Source of the DNA: Vavraia culicis subsp. floridensis
Taxonomy: Eukaryota; Microsporidia; Pleistophoridae
Reading direction: 5' to 3'
NCBI RefSeq assembly: GCF_000192795.1
Contig: NW_007360617.1
Location: forward strand, 56,537-120,536
DNA: 64,000 bases
A program made the translations under genes and the position numbers. The notes below the pieces were generated by a model. That model was not told the DNA's origin and ran no database searches. It was given only the letters and a program-made list of their open reading frames with translations. Positions 50,467-59,932 of the stretch are shown here, in pieces; positions within the stretch are counted from its first letter, which is position 1, and every line of letters begins with the position of its first letter.

Positions 50467-51015
50467 CTTCAAGGCAGTAAATAAAAAGTTTTATTCTATT
50501 TATTTTCGATGAACGGCACGGTTGCAGTTTCTGGTTCAACTGGCTCGGACAGCTTTTCTCCTTCGTTTAACACCGAGAACGTTTAATGGTGGCTTTGATA
50601 CAATCCAGAGTGCTTAGCACGTGCAGTATCAATGTATGGCATGGTAACAGATCTGTGTTGGTATTTTGATGGAAATATAGTGTTTGCTGTTCTGTAGCCT
50701 TTCTTACGCAATTGAGCTATTCTGTTCACCACAAGAGAACCAAAACCCTTATACCGTCTATTACAGCACTGTGCATGGTGTGCAGTACACATTACTTGCT
50801 ACTTAGTTGCTGTACACATCCTGTACCGCCATTTGATCACCTCTGAGGAGTAAAAGGATGGAACTGTTCTTCATGCTGAGTTTAAAACAGGTGGGCCTGC
50901 GTTTTTAACGCAGATATGGACCTTTTGGGCAAATAAAAGCACAAAAAACGGGCAAAGAATTTATCAGGTGAGATGTATAGGGAGATTAAAGGAGATGGCT
51001 TGTGGGAATACGTAA
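50467..51015. other. Intergenic, no gene seen
   Basis: About 550 bp. AATAAAAAG follows the 48679 gene's stop by about 10 bp, a likely polyadenylation signal. Confidence 0.45.
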
Positions 51016-51106
51016 GATAGAAATAATTAATTACGATAGAAATAATTAATTGAGATAGAAATAATTAATTGAGATGGAAATAATTAATTGAGATGGAAAT
51101 AATTAT
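51016..51106. repeat. 19-bp tandem repeat, 5 copies
   Basis: Units of GATAGAAATAATTAATTGA start at 51016, 51035, 51054, 51073 and 51092; later copies have GATGG. The spacing is exactly 19 bp. It is just downstream of the gene at 51220. Confidence 0.92.
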
Positions 51107-51219
51107 AGCGGTATGAGTGGATTGTAGAAGGAGCCTCCTTGAAATGATCAGCTAAGCTATCAAAATATTTTGATGAACGAAATGGAGATTGAACACACGA
51201 GTTGGGAACGATAATTGTT

Positions 51220-52050
51220 TTAATGAGATGCTGGTGGTGGTGGATTGGGGGCACAATACGAGCAATTTTTTTGGTATGAAGAGCTGGGATGGTCGCATCC
51301 TGAAGTTGTAGACTCGTCGATGGCGGATGGCGCACAAGAAGAAAGTGGCGTGTCAGGAATTGATTCATTAGGCTGTGATTTCAGTGAATTGTCGGTATCA
51401 CCAATGTGCGTGTTCTCATTTAACAGATGTTTTTTACCTCTTTTAAACGTTTCCATGAAATCATTGAACTTTTTAGAGATGGTCAATTTAAATTCTTTTA
51501 TTCCATCCCAAACTTTTCTCAATCTCTTAGGACTATCATCGGTTTGAGTTCCCAAATTTGGTAAGCTTTTCGATTGGGAGATGGGTTGATCTAAAGTATG
51601 AGCTTTTGGTTCAGAGTCATCTAAAAATTTGGAGTGAACACTATTGACAGGTGCTGTTATACATTTCTTGGTGACCTCACACGCATTTTGAGCATTTCTA
51701 GCACCTTGTCCCATATTCTCTTCAACGCGACTTAAATTACCTTTAGGCAAATTTTGTACGACTTGATCGCTCTTTTCTTCCACTTTCTTTTTCATTTTGT
51801 TTGTGCTCCGTGCATCTTCTCCGAGCATCTCGATCCGTTCCGTCTCGTCCTTTTTCCTCTGCTGTTGCAGCAACTCTTTGCCGGATTGTTTGATGCTTAT
51901 ATTGCATGGTGTAAGCACTATAGAGTTGGCGTACTGGTTATAAATATCTTCTTGTGCACACTGAGTGCCCTCACTCACCATGTTATTATATTCTTGAGTC
52001 TTATGCAACTCTGCTATGCATGCACAGCTGTGGTTTCTCCTGTGGGCCAT
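51220..52050 (-). CDS. Unrecognised charged protein, possibly secreted; start uncertain
   Basis: From the ATG at 52050 the protein has 276 residues. It contains two N-terminal cysteines (HSCACIAEL), a long charged coiled-coil-like region (LLQQQRKKDETERIEMLGEDARS, KMKKKVEEKSDQ), a basic helix (RLRKVWDGIKEFKLTISKK) and a serine/proline-rich tail with cysteines ending CAPNPPPPASH. No family is recognised. Upstream, an overlapping frame from an ATG at 52127 encodes a signal-peptide-like MHFFTFLFCIAG. It would join this frame only by one frame change at a seven-A run (52050-52056). Alternatively TTTTGTATTGCAG just upstream is a splice acceptor. The gene is real by composition; its N-terminus is open. 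Confidence 0.6.
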   Translation of the reverse strand: MAHRRNHSCACIAELHKTQEYNNMVSEGTQCAQEDIYNQYANSIVLTPCNISIKQSGKELLQQQRKKDETERIEMLGEDARSTNKMKKKVEEKSDQVVQNLPKGNLSRVEENMGQGARNAQNACEVTKKCITAPVNSVHSKFLDDSEPKAHTLDQPISQSKSLPNLGTQTDDSPKRLRKVWDGIKEFKLTISKKFNDFMETFKRGKKHLLNENTHIGDTDNSLKSQPNESIPDTPLSSCAPSAIDESTTSGCDHPSSSYQKNCSYCAPNPPPPASH

Positions 52051-52127
52051 TTTTTTCCGTTTATATGGCCCTTGTTGCCACGCATAGAAATACCTGCAAT
52101 ACAAAACAGAAACGTAAAAAAATGCAT

Positions 52128-53904
52128 AGCTGTGAGAATTTCTCTCCTATTTATATTTTTGAACAGGACTTTCTTATCAATTGTTTTGTAATGATAGCTC
52201 GTTTTTGATTCATACACGATCATTGTGGTGTATTATTGACATGGCTAGATCGCAATGTTTAACGAAATAGCACAACAATCATCCACAAATCGTGATCTGA
52301 TGCATTGCTTGAGTGTCTGCCCTGCACAACCATCTTTTCACAGAACAACGAATAATGCCAGTATTTAAACTTGCCGGCCTTTTCTGTCCCTGTACCAGCT
52401 AAACTCATTTAATATGCCACCACGCTTTTTTTGTTCTGCTATCGATGGCATCGAGGTGCCCGAATAGCGTTAGGGCAAAAATAAAAAAATTGACCCTGCT
52501 TTGTGGCAAATGACAGCTTTCGGAACAATGGATGGTAACAGCCGCCTTTGGATGGAACAGAAGTGTTGAAACTGTAATTGATGCCAACACATTGAAAAAT
52601 GTGGTAATTAATGTAAAAATGTTACACGGTTAGGCATTCCTTGCATAAAAAAGAAGAATTCGTGGTTTTGCATCTAAATCTACCGTAAAATGGTATTTCA
52701 AAACATTTTTCTCTACCGTTTACTCAAATTTCTATAAATACATTTTTTTTCAGCGCGCTCTTATGGTCATAGTAACAGCAGCATACACAGTATTTGATAT
52801 TTTGTAGGATTGTTGAGTGGCACAGGAAATAATTTACGTAACGTGTGTATGCGAACTTTCAAGTGCGGTCATGACAGGACGTAATTTTATACGTTTTTAG
52901 CATTCAATTTTAAGCCCTTTTTTGGTGCCAAAAGTGGATATTATCCTTCGTAAAACTCATTAAAGCAAAAAATTCTCAATTTGGTGATCCTAGTCGTATA
53001 ATTAAGCTAAAACATTAAGTTATCGGTGCTGACAGCGATTTCCAGCCTTATTAACTTCTTTTTAGTAGCAATCCCACAAAGTTCTTAAGAACCAAAACCG
53101 AACAAACCACTGTAGGAGCAATTACGGCAATCAAATGGTAAAAGATAGCGTTGCAAGAAGTATGCAATTCCCTTCTCAAACACATTTCGTTAAAACCAAG
53201 CTGCTACAAGTAAAACTAAACCTGTCAACGCTGTAAAACATCTACTGGTCCTCATATCGACATGTTAGGACAGTTCACAAATTTTGAAGAGGCGCCATCA
53301 TTCTAGTAAGCATGAAACTGCGGAATACCAACGTATTACAGCGGTTTAAGTGCGGGCAGATTACAACAGTGCTCATATTGCAATAATGATAGCGAATTTG
53401 GTTTGATGGCGCACTTCGAGTTGCTTACCCTACAGCACTTGCACTCAGTGCAGTGAATCAGACAAAATTGCATTTGAATGCTATCCGTAAAGGAACCGCA
53501 CAACAAGCACGTACGAGCATGTTTATAATGGGTCCTTGCTGAATTGGAAATGAAATCGTTGTTGCTCAGCTACTGCAACGTTTATAACGATTAAACATTT
53601 TGCTGCTATCTCTTCAAATATATTTTTTATTGAGATCAAAGCGAATATCACACCAGTTTTGAAGGGTAATCCAGCACACAATGCTTTTATGTTCATTATA
53701 GCTTGTTGTGCCGTTCTTCGGTGCAGAAATAATGTAAATCACGTATTGCTACACAGATCGTTACCGTGGGTGTAACACAACGATTTACTCAAGGCTAACA
53801 CGGAAAGATTTTTTTAGTAAATAGCAAAATAATGGATCATATGGTAATGTAAGAATACAGATTTAACGAAATTTGGTTTGGTATTAACGAGTAAGAGAGT
53901 TTTA
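52128..53904. other. Long intergenic, no gene seen
   Basis: About 1.8 kb of AT-rich DNA between two minus-strand genes. ORFs are short and unsupported. Confidence 0.5.
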
Positions 53905-54954
53905 TCAATCGTTAGAGCGATCTGTGCCACACCTCATGACCCGTTCATACCTGCAACCAGGTGCCATTCCGGTATCGTTTAGAGCTAGGAGATCGCTTAT
54001 GATCTTATCGGCATCCACAGCATTCGGGTTTTTCAAAATCTCCTTCATTTTTTCATCCGTCTTTTTCTTTACATCTTTCAACAGGCTGTAGACGTGGCGG
54101 GCCTTCGGATTTAAATTCTTTGGTTCATCAGGATCGATTTCTGAAGACCTGTAATCGTTTGGCTGATCAAGGTCGGACACATGACTGCGGAACGATGCCT
54201 TTTTTGGACCGTGTTCGTATGCATTATCAGACGGCGGTCCATGCTGTTCCATTCCCTTTTCTTCAGCACCGCCATTTTGGCTGTCTCTGTCCGCTGACTT
54301 TCCGTTCCGCCCTTCTTCAGCCACCTTATATCCATCATCGTCATCGTCATCATTTTTCGCATCAGCACCTGCTGTGTAATGCGATATCTCAAATTTTTGG
54401 TCATCATAATGCGGACTTCTGCACTCCTTCATGCCTATTTTGCCGCCACTTATCTTTGTCAGGCATAACCTTTGTCCGTCCTCATCATCATTCGTGAGAA
54501 TAGCGCTTCTCTCGCCCAACATTTCCATGGTCCAGCCCCTATCCACATTTACATTCCTTCGGTCATCGTCACAGTTACTGATTCGTTCATCGCCTGTTGC
54601 CTTGAGGCACATCCAAACCCTGTTCACTATTATTTCGTCTCTACCGTGATCCAGCGGGTTAATTACAACGATAGATGATTCGGTGTCCGTATTGTCTGGG
54701 CTGTTGTCCGTTGCAGTTACACGAAATCCTTGGCCTATGACATAGCGGAGCATCTCTCGCCTGTTGGTCACCAACGACAACTTTACTCTTCTGTTCTTGT
54801 TGACATATTTGAGATAACTGACCTGTTTGCCGTACTGTTTCTGCGAGGTGTGCGCTTTTGTTTTGTTGCTGCTCACGGATCGTCTGCCAGTTCTGTCGGA
54901 GAGAGTGCTGGACAGGTTGGCCAAAAGAGAAATGATAAATACACCAACAAACAT
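53905..54954 (-). CDS. Secreted ricin-B-like protein with acidic tail
   Basis: 349 residues with a signal peptide MFVGVFIISLLANLSSTLS. A basic region is followed by a beta-trefoil-like domain. It contains RVWMCLKATGDERISNC, then QRLCLTKISGGKIGMKEC, and the QxF block DDQKFEISHY. This pattern is the same as in the proteins at 13320, 41447 and 48679. After the domain comes an acidic, Asp-rich stretch (KNDDDDDDGYKVAEEG) and a long polar segment with a helical end (HVYSLLKDVKKKTDEKMKEIL). It finishes with two cysteines in CRYERVMRC. The domain makes it a paralogue of the other three by architecture; the tail has no known relative. Likely secreted; a lectin or structural role is inferred. Confidence 0.72.
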   Translation of the reverse strand: MFVGVFIISLLANLSSTLSDRTGRRSVSSNKTKAHTSQKQYGKQVSYLKYVNKNRRVKLSLVTNRREMLRYVIGQGFRVTATDNSPDNTDTESSIVVINPLDHGRDEIIVNRVWMCLKATGDERISNCDDDRRNVNVDRGWTMEMLGERSAILTNDDEDGQRLCLTKISGGKIGMKECRSPHYDDQKFEISHYTAGADAKNDDDDDDGYKVAEEGRNGKSADRDSQNGGAEEKGMEQHGPPSDNAYEHGPKKASFRSHVSDLDQPNDYRSSEIDPDEPKNLNPKARHVYSLLKDVKKKTDEKMKEILKNPNAVDADKIISDLLALNDTGMAPGCRYERVMRCGTDRSND

Positions 54955-55050
54955 AGAGCACGCACTTTATCAGTCTTAAATGTGGTTTGATCTGAGATGC
55001 GTTTCACGTATTGTCCAATAATTGGGTGGAGTATCGCGTACTAGTGTTTG
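54955..55050. other. Short leader region
   Basis: Upstream flank of the 53905-54954 gene; nothing notable before the duplicated block. Confidence 0.4.
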
Positions 55051-55201
55051 TAATGGGCACGAAGCGTTCTTCAGATCAGCACTTCACTTAAATGCACGCT
55101 GGTCCGTTTGCGATGAAGTGGCAGTTAATGGGCACGAAGCGTTCTTCAGATCAGCACGTCACTTAAATGCACGCTGGTCCGTTTGCGATGAAGTGGCAGA
55201 A
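55051..55201. repeat. 75-bp direct tandem duplication
   Basis: Two copies of a block beginning TAATGGGCACGAAGCGTTCT lie 75 bp apart (about 55051 and 55126), with one or two differences (CACTTCAC against CACGTCAC). It is upstream of the 54954 start. The ORF crossing it (55022-55273) is a repeat artefact. Confidence 0.88.
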
Positions 55202-55882
55202 GGCACACAAATTGTTATTCAGCACTTAATTCGTTTTATCCGGTACTACTACCGAGCACTCCATGAAGAGTAAGATAATGACGAAAAGATCCCCTTGCAA
55301 AACGGAAAGGATCAATCGTGGTGACACGAATAAGCAGGTAAAAATTTTTTGCACTAAACATTTTATTCATCCTCGCACAGGTTAGAATTTTGATGGAATA
55401 GCACAGCGATAAACACCTTGCTATTCGTTGAATAGGACCAAAGTGTCTCATGGTGTGCATTTCAGCGCTGAAACACGGTAATTGATTCAACCGTTCAATT
55501 GCTGGTCATAGATACGGCTTGGTAGGTTGCATTGTAGGGCCCCACCCGAGCATTAATTGATCGAGAAACGATCAAAAACCATGAGCCTGCTCGATTAGTC
55601 AATTGATGCATTTCATTAACTCCTTGCTAAAGCATCAAATGAAGTACTCGCCTTTGGTAAAATAATTGTTGTTAGGCGGTTCGATTAAGTACCTCTCGAT
55701 TCGAGCAATCCACGCCAAATTATTTTTCGTTATCGGTCATTTCTCCAGTGTTTATGACACTACGGTGTTTTAGGGGTAGCCTAGAGAGGTGGAAGGACGG
55801 GATGAGGAAACGTGGCAGAGGGGTGAATAAGACTGATAAATAAATCTTTAACTCAAAATTTACGCCCATTCAACCACAATTT
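55202..55882. other. Intergenic, no gene seen
   Basis: About 680 bp with no supported gene. Confidence 0.5.
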
Positions 55883-56386
55883 TCACTTCTTGTCCGCCAT
55901 TTTCATTTCTTTTCTGCCCTTGCCTCGAATCTCCTTTAGATCATCAATCAGTTTCAAAAGGGCGTTGTCAGCTTTATCACCACCAAAATTTTCAACCAAA
56001 ATAACATTCTGTCCTTGGACCGATCGCGTAGCCATGTCCTCGATGAGATAGATCTCTTCCAAATTGATATTATGCATTGCACCGACCACCGACAAATCCT
56101 TTTTGCAAATATTGTCGATGAACGAGCAGTGCTGCCTATGCAGCCATGCAACAGGCTGCATGCCCTCCTTGATCAGGATCTGAGTTATGCACTTCGCATT
56201 GTGTGCCAGGGCATTGGTCCAGAACATGTACTCCATGCCGTTGGTGTGCAGAAAGTCTGTGAGTTCGCGTAGGTATGGCCGTATCACCACGTAAAAATTA
56301 TCATACTCATGGTCATATTCCGTTCTGGCACCGTTTGGTTTGTAAAAACGTTTGACAAGCGTACCGTTCAGATCAAATATTAGCAT
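55883..56386 (-). CDS. FCP1/NIF-family HAD phosphatase homologue
   Basis: 167 residues from the ATG at 56386, which directly follows CCCCC. HAD motif I is IFDLNGTLV at residues 3-11, but the second aspartate expected in DxDxT is asparagine (DLNGT). The rest matches NIF/FCP1 proteins: YVVIRPYLRELTDFLHTNGMEYMFWTNA (family RP.L..FL.....Y....WTSA), and ICKKDLSVVGA with the lysine motif. The C-terminal LIEDMATRSVQGQNVILVENFGGDKADNALLKL follows the family's .DD....N.I.I..F.GD..D..L order. Family members dephosphorylate RNA polymerase II CTD or other serine phosphates, or act as the TIM50 scaffold. The altered motif I suggests weakened or altered catalysis. An 8-bp hairpin-capable repeat lies at 56138-56161 in the coding DNA. 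Confidence 0.83.
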   Translation of the reverse strand: MLIFDLNGTLVKRFYKPNGARTEYDHEYDNFYVVIRPYLRELTDFLHTNGMEYMFWTNALAHNAKCITQILIKEGMQPVAWLHRQHCSFIDNICKKDLSVVGAMHNINLEEIYLIEDMATRSVQGQNVILVENFGGDKADNALLKLIDDLKEIRGKGRKEMKMADKK

Positions 56387-56391
56387 GGGGG
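56387..56391 (-). promoter_or_regulatory. C-run directly before the NIF-phosphatase start
   Basis: CCCCC on the coding strand abuts the ATG at 56386. It removes 13 upstream codons of the open frame from consideration. Confidence 0.6.
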
Positions 56392-56425
56392 TAATGAAAT
56401 GGCGGTGTAATGAATTACGGCACAA

Positions 56426-58075
56426 CAGAGGTGCTGTGTTCGGTACCGAGCGAGCATTTTTGCCTGAAGGTGCTCAACCGCTACCATCCCATCAATATTT
56501 GCATAATTATGGTTGCTCTTCCCGTGTTCACCCATCAAAATGCGATTTCTGTGCTAATGTAAAGAAATATTTTGGATTAGAGGTAAAGAATTTAGCGAAA
56601 TTTGCATGTGTTAACCGGAAAACGCCGCGCTGCCAAGAAACGATACGCCGATCAGGGCTGTTAAACAGGAGGGCCCTCAAAGAACACCAACCACGGCACT
56701 AAACGAATGCTAACACCGGTGGAACAGCTTAGTACCAAAAGATTGCGATCAGTTTTTCATGAGTAGGCCTCGTTAATACGGAATTAGTACTTAAAACACC
56801 AGAAATATTCTACGTAAGAGATGAAAACGGTATCAAATGAGTGTTGGACGCATCGTAAATTTCACATGATCTGGTTTGTACGCTCTTTCCGAGTAAAACG
56901 TGCTTAACTATTAGCATCACACGTTTACTCTGTACGTGTCGTGTGTTGATTATGAGACTGGCCCGATAAAATTAGTATTTTTTAAAACGGGAACAGTTTG
57001 AGCAAATGAATGATCGAGGAATAATTGAAGAGATAAGTTCATTGAAGTGAAATGGGAACTGCTGCACGATGCACAGGGTAACGTAGCATAGAACATAAGA
57101 TTCTTGAAGAACACGTTCTATACCAGGCAGCAATTCGGTTCAAAATGTTCGGGTGTCAACCCCGGTACCCTGAATCAAGCCCTATCTTGTCAATCAAGAT
57201 GACCTGCTGGTGAATATGAATTGCAGAGTACCGAGCGATAAGAAAAGACTGTCACAATGTAAATTTTTATCGCCTGATGACTGCAAACACAAACATAGGA
57301 GTTGAAACACCAACACAATGTTATCTGAACTCATAACAGGAGTGAACTGCTTTACAACCCGTATTAACGCTGGTATTGTGAGCCTCATGAGCAACGGCCG
57401 TTGTATGTTTCATAAAACGTTGTTCCCTTCAGACCTACACGAAGACGTGGTAGTTTGAAAATGCGATTCGTTCGTATGAACTTTTGTTAAATCTGCCCGT
57501 GCTTTAAACAAGCGCACTCGAGTGAAAGGAAATATTTTTACCGTGGGTTTAGAGACATTTATTTCTTCAAGTGCAGTAGTGCACGGCTCAAGAGTTAAGC
57601 AGGCTTTGAACGATATGTTATCCGCATACAGCGCTAATATGAAAATTAATTTACCATACACGGATAAAACGATGCTCTTTTCTATTTTGATACGTATGTT
57701 ACGCCGTATTTGTACCATTCATTAAAAAGTGTTTTATTCCGATAGAACGGTATTCCCGTTTTAGCGCAACACGTCTTAGTGAACGAATTTATTTTCATTT
57801 TAAAAAACGGACTTCGAATTGAAGTACGTCAACCGCATTTAATTTTACATTAAAAAAGTTTTGAAAATTTTTACGTTTTGAGCGATGGGCGCCGTAGACC
57901 AAAAAATGTTTGTAAGACCGGCCTACCCGTTTTGGTAACATAAAGATTAAAAAACATTGCACATTTTAAGTAAATTATGTTTTGGTGCACTTAATAATGG
58001 AAAGAAGCCTTGTACAGGTACTGTACGCTATTCTTGCCATGATAATATCTAAATAAAGAAAAAAAAAGGATCCCT
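56426..58075. other. Long divergent intergenic region
   Basis: About 1.65 kb between the phosphatase and the second ABCG gene. ORFs of 60-116 codons show no motif. Nothing else is seen. Confidence 0.5.
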
Positions 58076-59932
58076 ATGGAACTCAAATGGATGAACGTGA
58101 CAGTCGACGTAAAGAACAAGAACGAGCGGAGAAAAGAGAGAAGAGCACGATTAGTTAACAATGCGTGTGGTTGTGCCGCGCAGGGCCTGACAGCTGTTAT
58201 GGGACCGAGCGGATGTGGGAAGACAACGTTTATCACGACATTGGCAGGACGAATATCAACCGGAACTAAAACAACCGGTTGCGTGCTCTACAATGGACAG
58301 GAACGCGAATTAAAAAATTGGATGGGCAGTATGGGATTCGTTGACCAGGATGACAGTTTCTTTGAGAAGTTGACCGCCTACGAGACGGTGTATTACGCAG
58401 CACAGTTCAGGCTGAAAGAAAAGAACGTGGATATAAGGAGTAGGATCATGCAGCTGTTTCGGAAACTGCGTATCTGTGATATCATGGACTGCAGAGTGCG
58501 GGTTCTTTCAGGCGGTGAGAGAAAAAGGGTGATGATAGCTGTTGAGCTTATCACAGATCCGCAGGTCATATTCCTGGACGAGCCCACCAGTGGGCTGGAC
58601 AACGATGTGGCGTTCAGCATTGTAACACTGCTTAAAGAGTTGGCCAACGAGGGAAAGCTTATATTTATGAGCATACACCAGCCGGATGATCGTTTGGCTT
58701 TGCTCTTTGACAAAATCATTTTGATGTCACGTGGCGAGATCGTAACAGCAGGTACGATGCAGGAGTGCAATGAATGTCTGCTGCAGCAGGGATATGCTCG
58801 AAAAGAAAATACCACCTTCTCTTCGTTCGCAATGGAGGTGCTTGGCAATGCATCGTGTGGGTACAATGAGAGTAGCATTGATAACAAATTGACCAGGTTG
58901 GCAGGTTCATATCGCAAGCAGTTCAACTGCGAGGGCAAGTACCAGAATGTTAGAACGGGAAACGATTTCTATGTAGATCTGAGTCCAAGCCTGATGGAGA
59001 TCGGACTCCTGATTCACAGGAAGTTTAACCTGGATTTGTTCAGGAAGAAAACGCTTCTACTCTACGTCGTAACACTTGTGCTTATGGCAAGCCTATTTTA
59101 CTTCGGAGGAGTAGAAACCGTAGTTAATCATATGATTTCAGAGCAAAATACTTCTGAATCAGTTGATAAATCGTTTGTGGTGGAAACATTCAAATGGTTT
59201 TGTGTGAAGATCGCGCTAAGCCTAGGTTTCTTGCTTTGTATAATTCCAGCCGCTGTGTCTAACACAGTTTTTAGCAGCGAGAGGAGAGTAATACAGAGGG
59301 AGATAAACGTGCAATCGTATACGGTTACTTCGTACTACCTCTCAGTCCTGATATTTGAATTGTGTTACAACTTTCCGCTGATCCTGTGCTATCTAACCGT
59401 TATGTTGTTAAGATTCTGTCCAAAGCCAATGCTTGGTCTATGCATCATCTGCCAAATATTGGAATACTGGTTTGTTATGTGCCTCGGTCTAATGCTAATA
59501 TCCGTGTTTCATGGAGAAAAGAAATCGCTCATGTGCTCTGTTCTTGGTTTAATTGTTCATTTCTTAGCGGGTTTGTTCTCCTCTACTCTTTTGGTTGCGG
59601 ATAAGCAAGCTGGAGATACTAAACCGTCCAAAATGACCATTGCTCTGTCCATGCATCCAAGCGCCATATTTAGGAGTTTCATGAGAATGATGATAGATTC
59701 AATTACCAACGCAAATTTGAGGAAAAAACTACCACAAAACGCTTTTACGATGATTGGCAGGAATTTTGATCAATTGCGTTATTTTAAGTGTGCGAATTTG
59801 ATTTATTTATCGAAACATATCTGTTTAGCGATCGGTATTATATCAAGCTTAGTGTTTGTGTTTCTCGGTATTGTTTTCCAGTTGAGATTGCTATCACCGA
59901 AGATAAGGATGAAGTTGTGCCGATCGAATTAA
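58076..59932 (+). CDS. ABCG-type half transporter (second copy)
   Basis: 618 residues. The nucleotide-binding domain comes first: Walker A MGPSGCGKTTF (about 42-50), signature VLSGGERKRVM, Walker B QVIFLDEPTSGLD and H-loop MSIHQPDD. The ABCG order then gives a C-terminal membrane domain with about six spans. A linker is followed by KTLLLYVVTLVLMASLFYFGG, IALSLGFLLCIIPAAV, further hydrophobic segments and the SERRVIQREINVQSYTVTSYY stretch typical of the family. CCCT lies just before the ATG. It is diverged from the ABCG at 4372-6315 and lacks that protein's acidic insertion. Nearest families are White-like sterol/lipid or drug exporters; the substrate is unknown. Confidence 0.92.
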   Translation: MELKWMNVTVDVKNKNERRKERRARLVNNACGCAAQGLTAVMGPSGCGKTTFITTLAGRISTGTKTTGCVLYNGQERELKNWMGSMGFVDQDDSFFEKLTAYETVYYAAQFRLKEKNVDIRSRIMQLFRKLRICDIMDCRVRVLSGGERKRVMIAVELITDPQVIFLDEPTSGLDNDVAFSIVTLLKELANEGKLIFMSIHQPDDRLALLFDKIILMSRGEIVTAGTMQECNECLLQQGYARKENTTFSSFAMEVLGNASCGYNESSIDNKLTRLAGSYRKQFNCEGKYQNVRTGNDFYVDLSPSLMEIGLLIHRKFNLDLFRKKTLLLYVVTLVLMASLFYFGGVETVVNHMISEQNTSESVDKSFVVETFKWFCVKIALSLGFLLCIIPAAVSNTVFSSERRVIQREINVQSYTVTSYYLSVLIFELCYNFPLILCYLTVMLLRFCPKPMLGLCIICQILEYWFVMCLGLMLISVFHGEKKSLMCSVLGLIVHFLAGLFSSTLLVADKQAGDTKPSKMTIALSMHPSAIFRSFMRMMIDSITNANLRKKLPQNAFTMIGRNFDQLRYFKCANLIYLSKHICLAIGIISSLVFVFLGIVFQLRLLSPKIRMKLCRSN

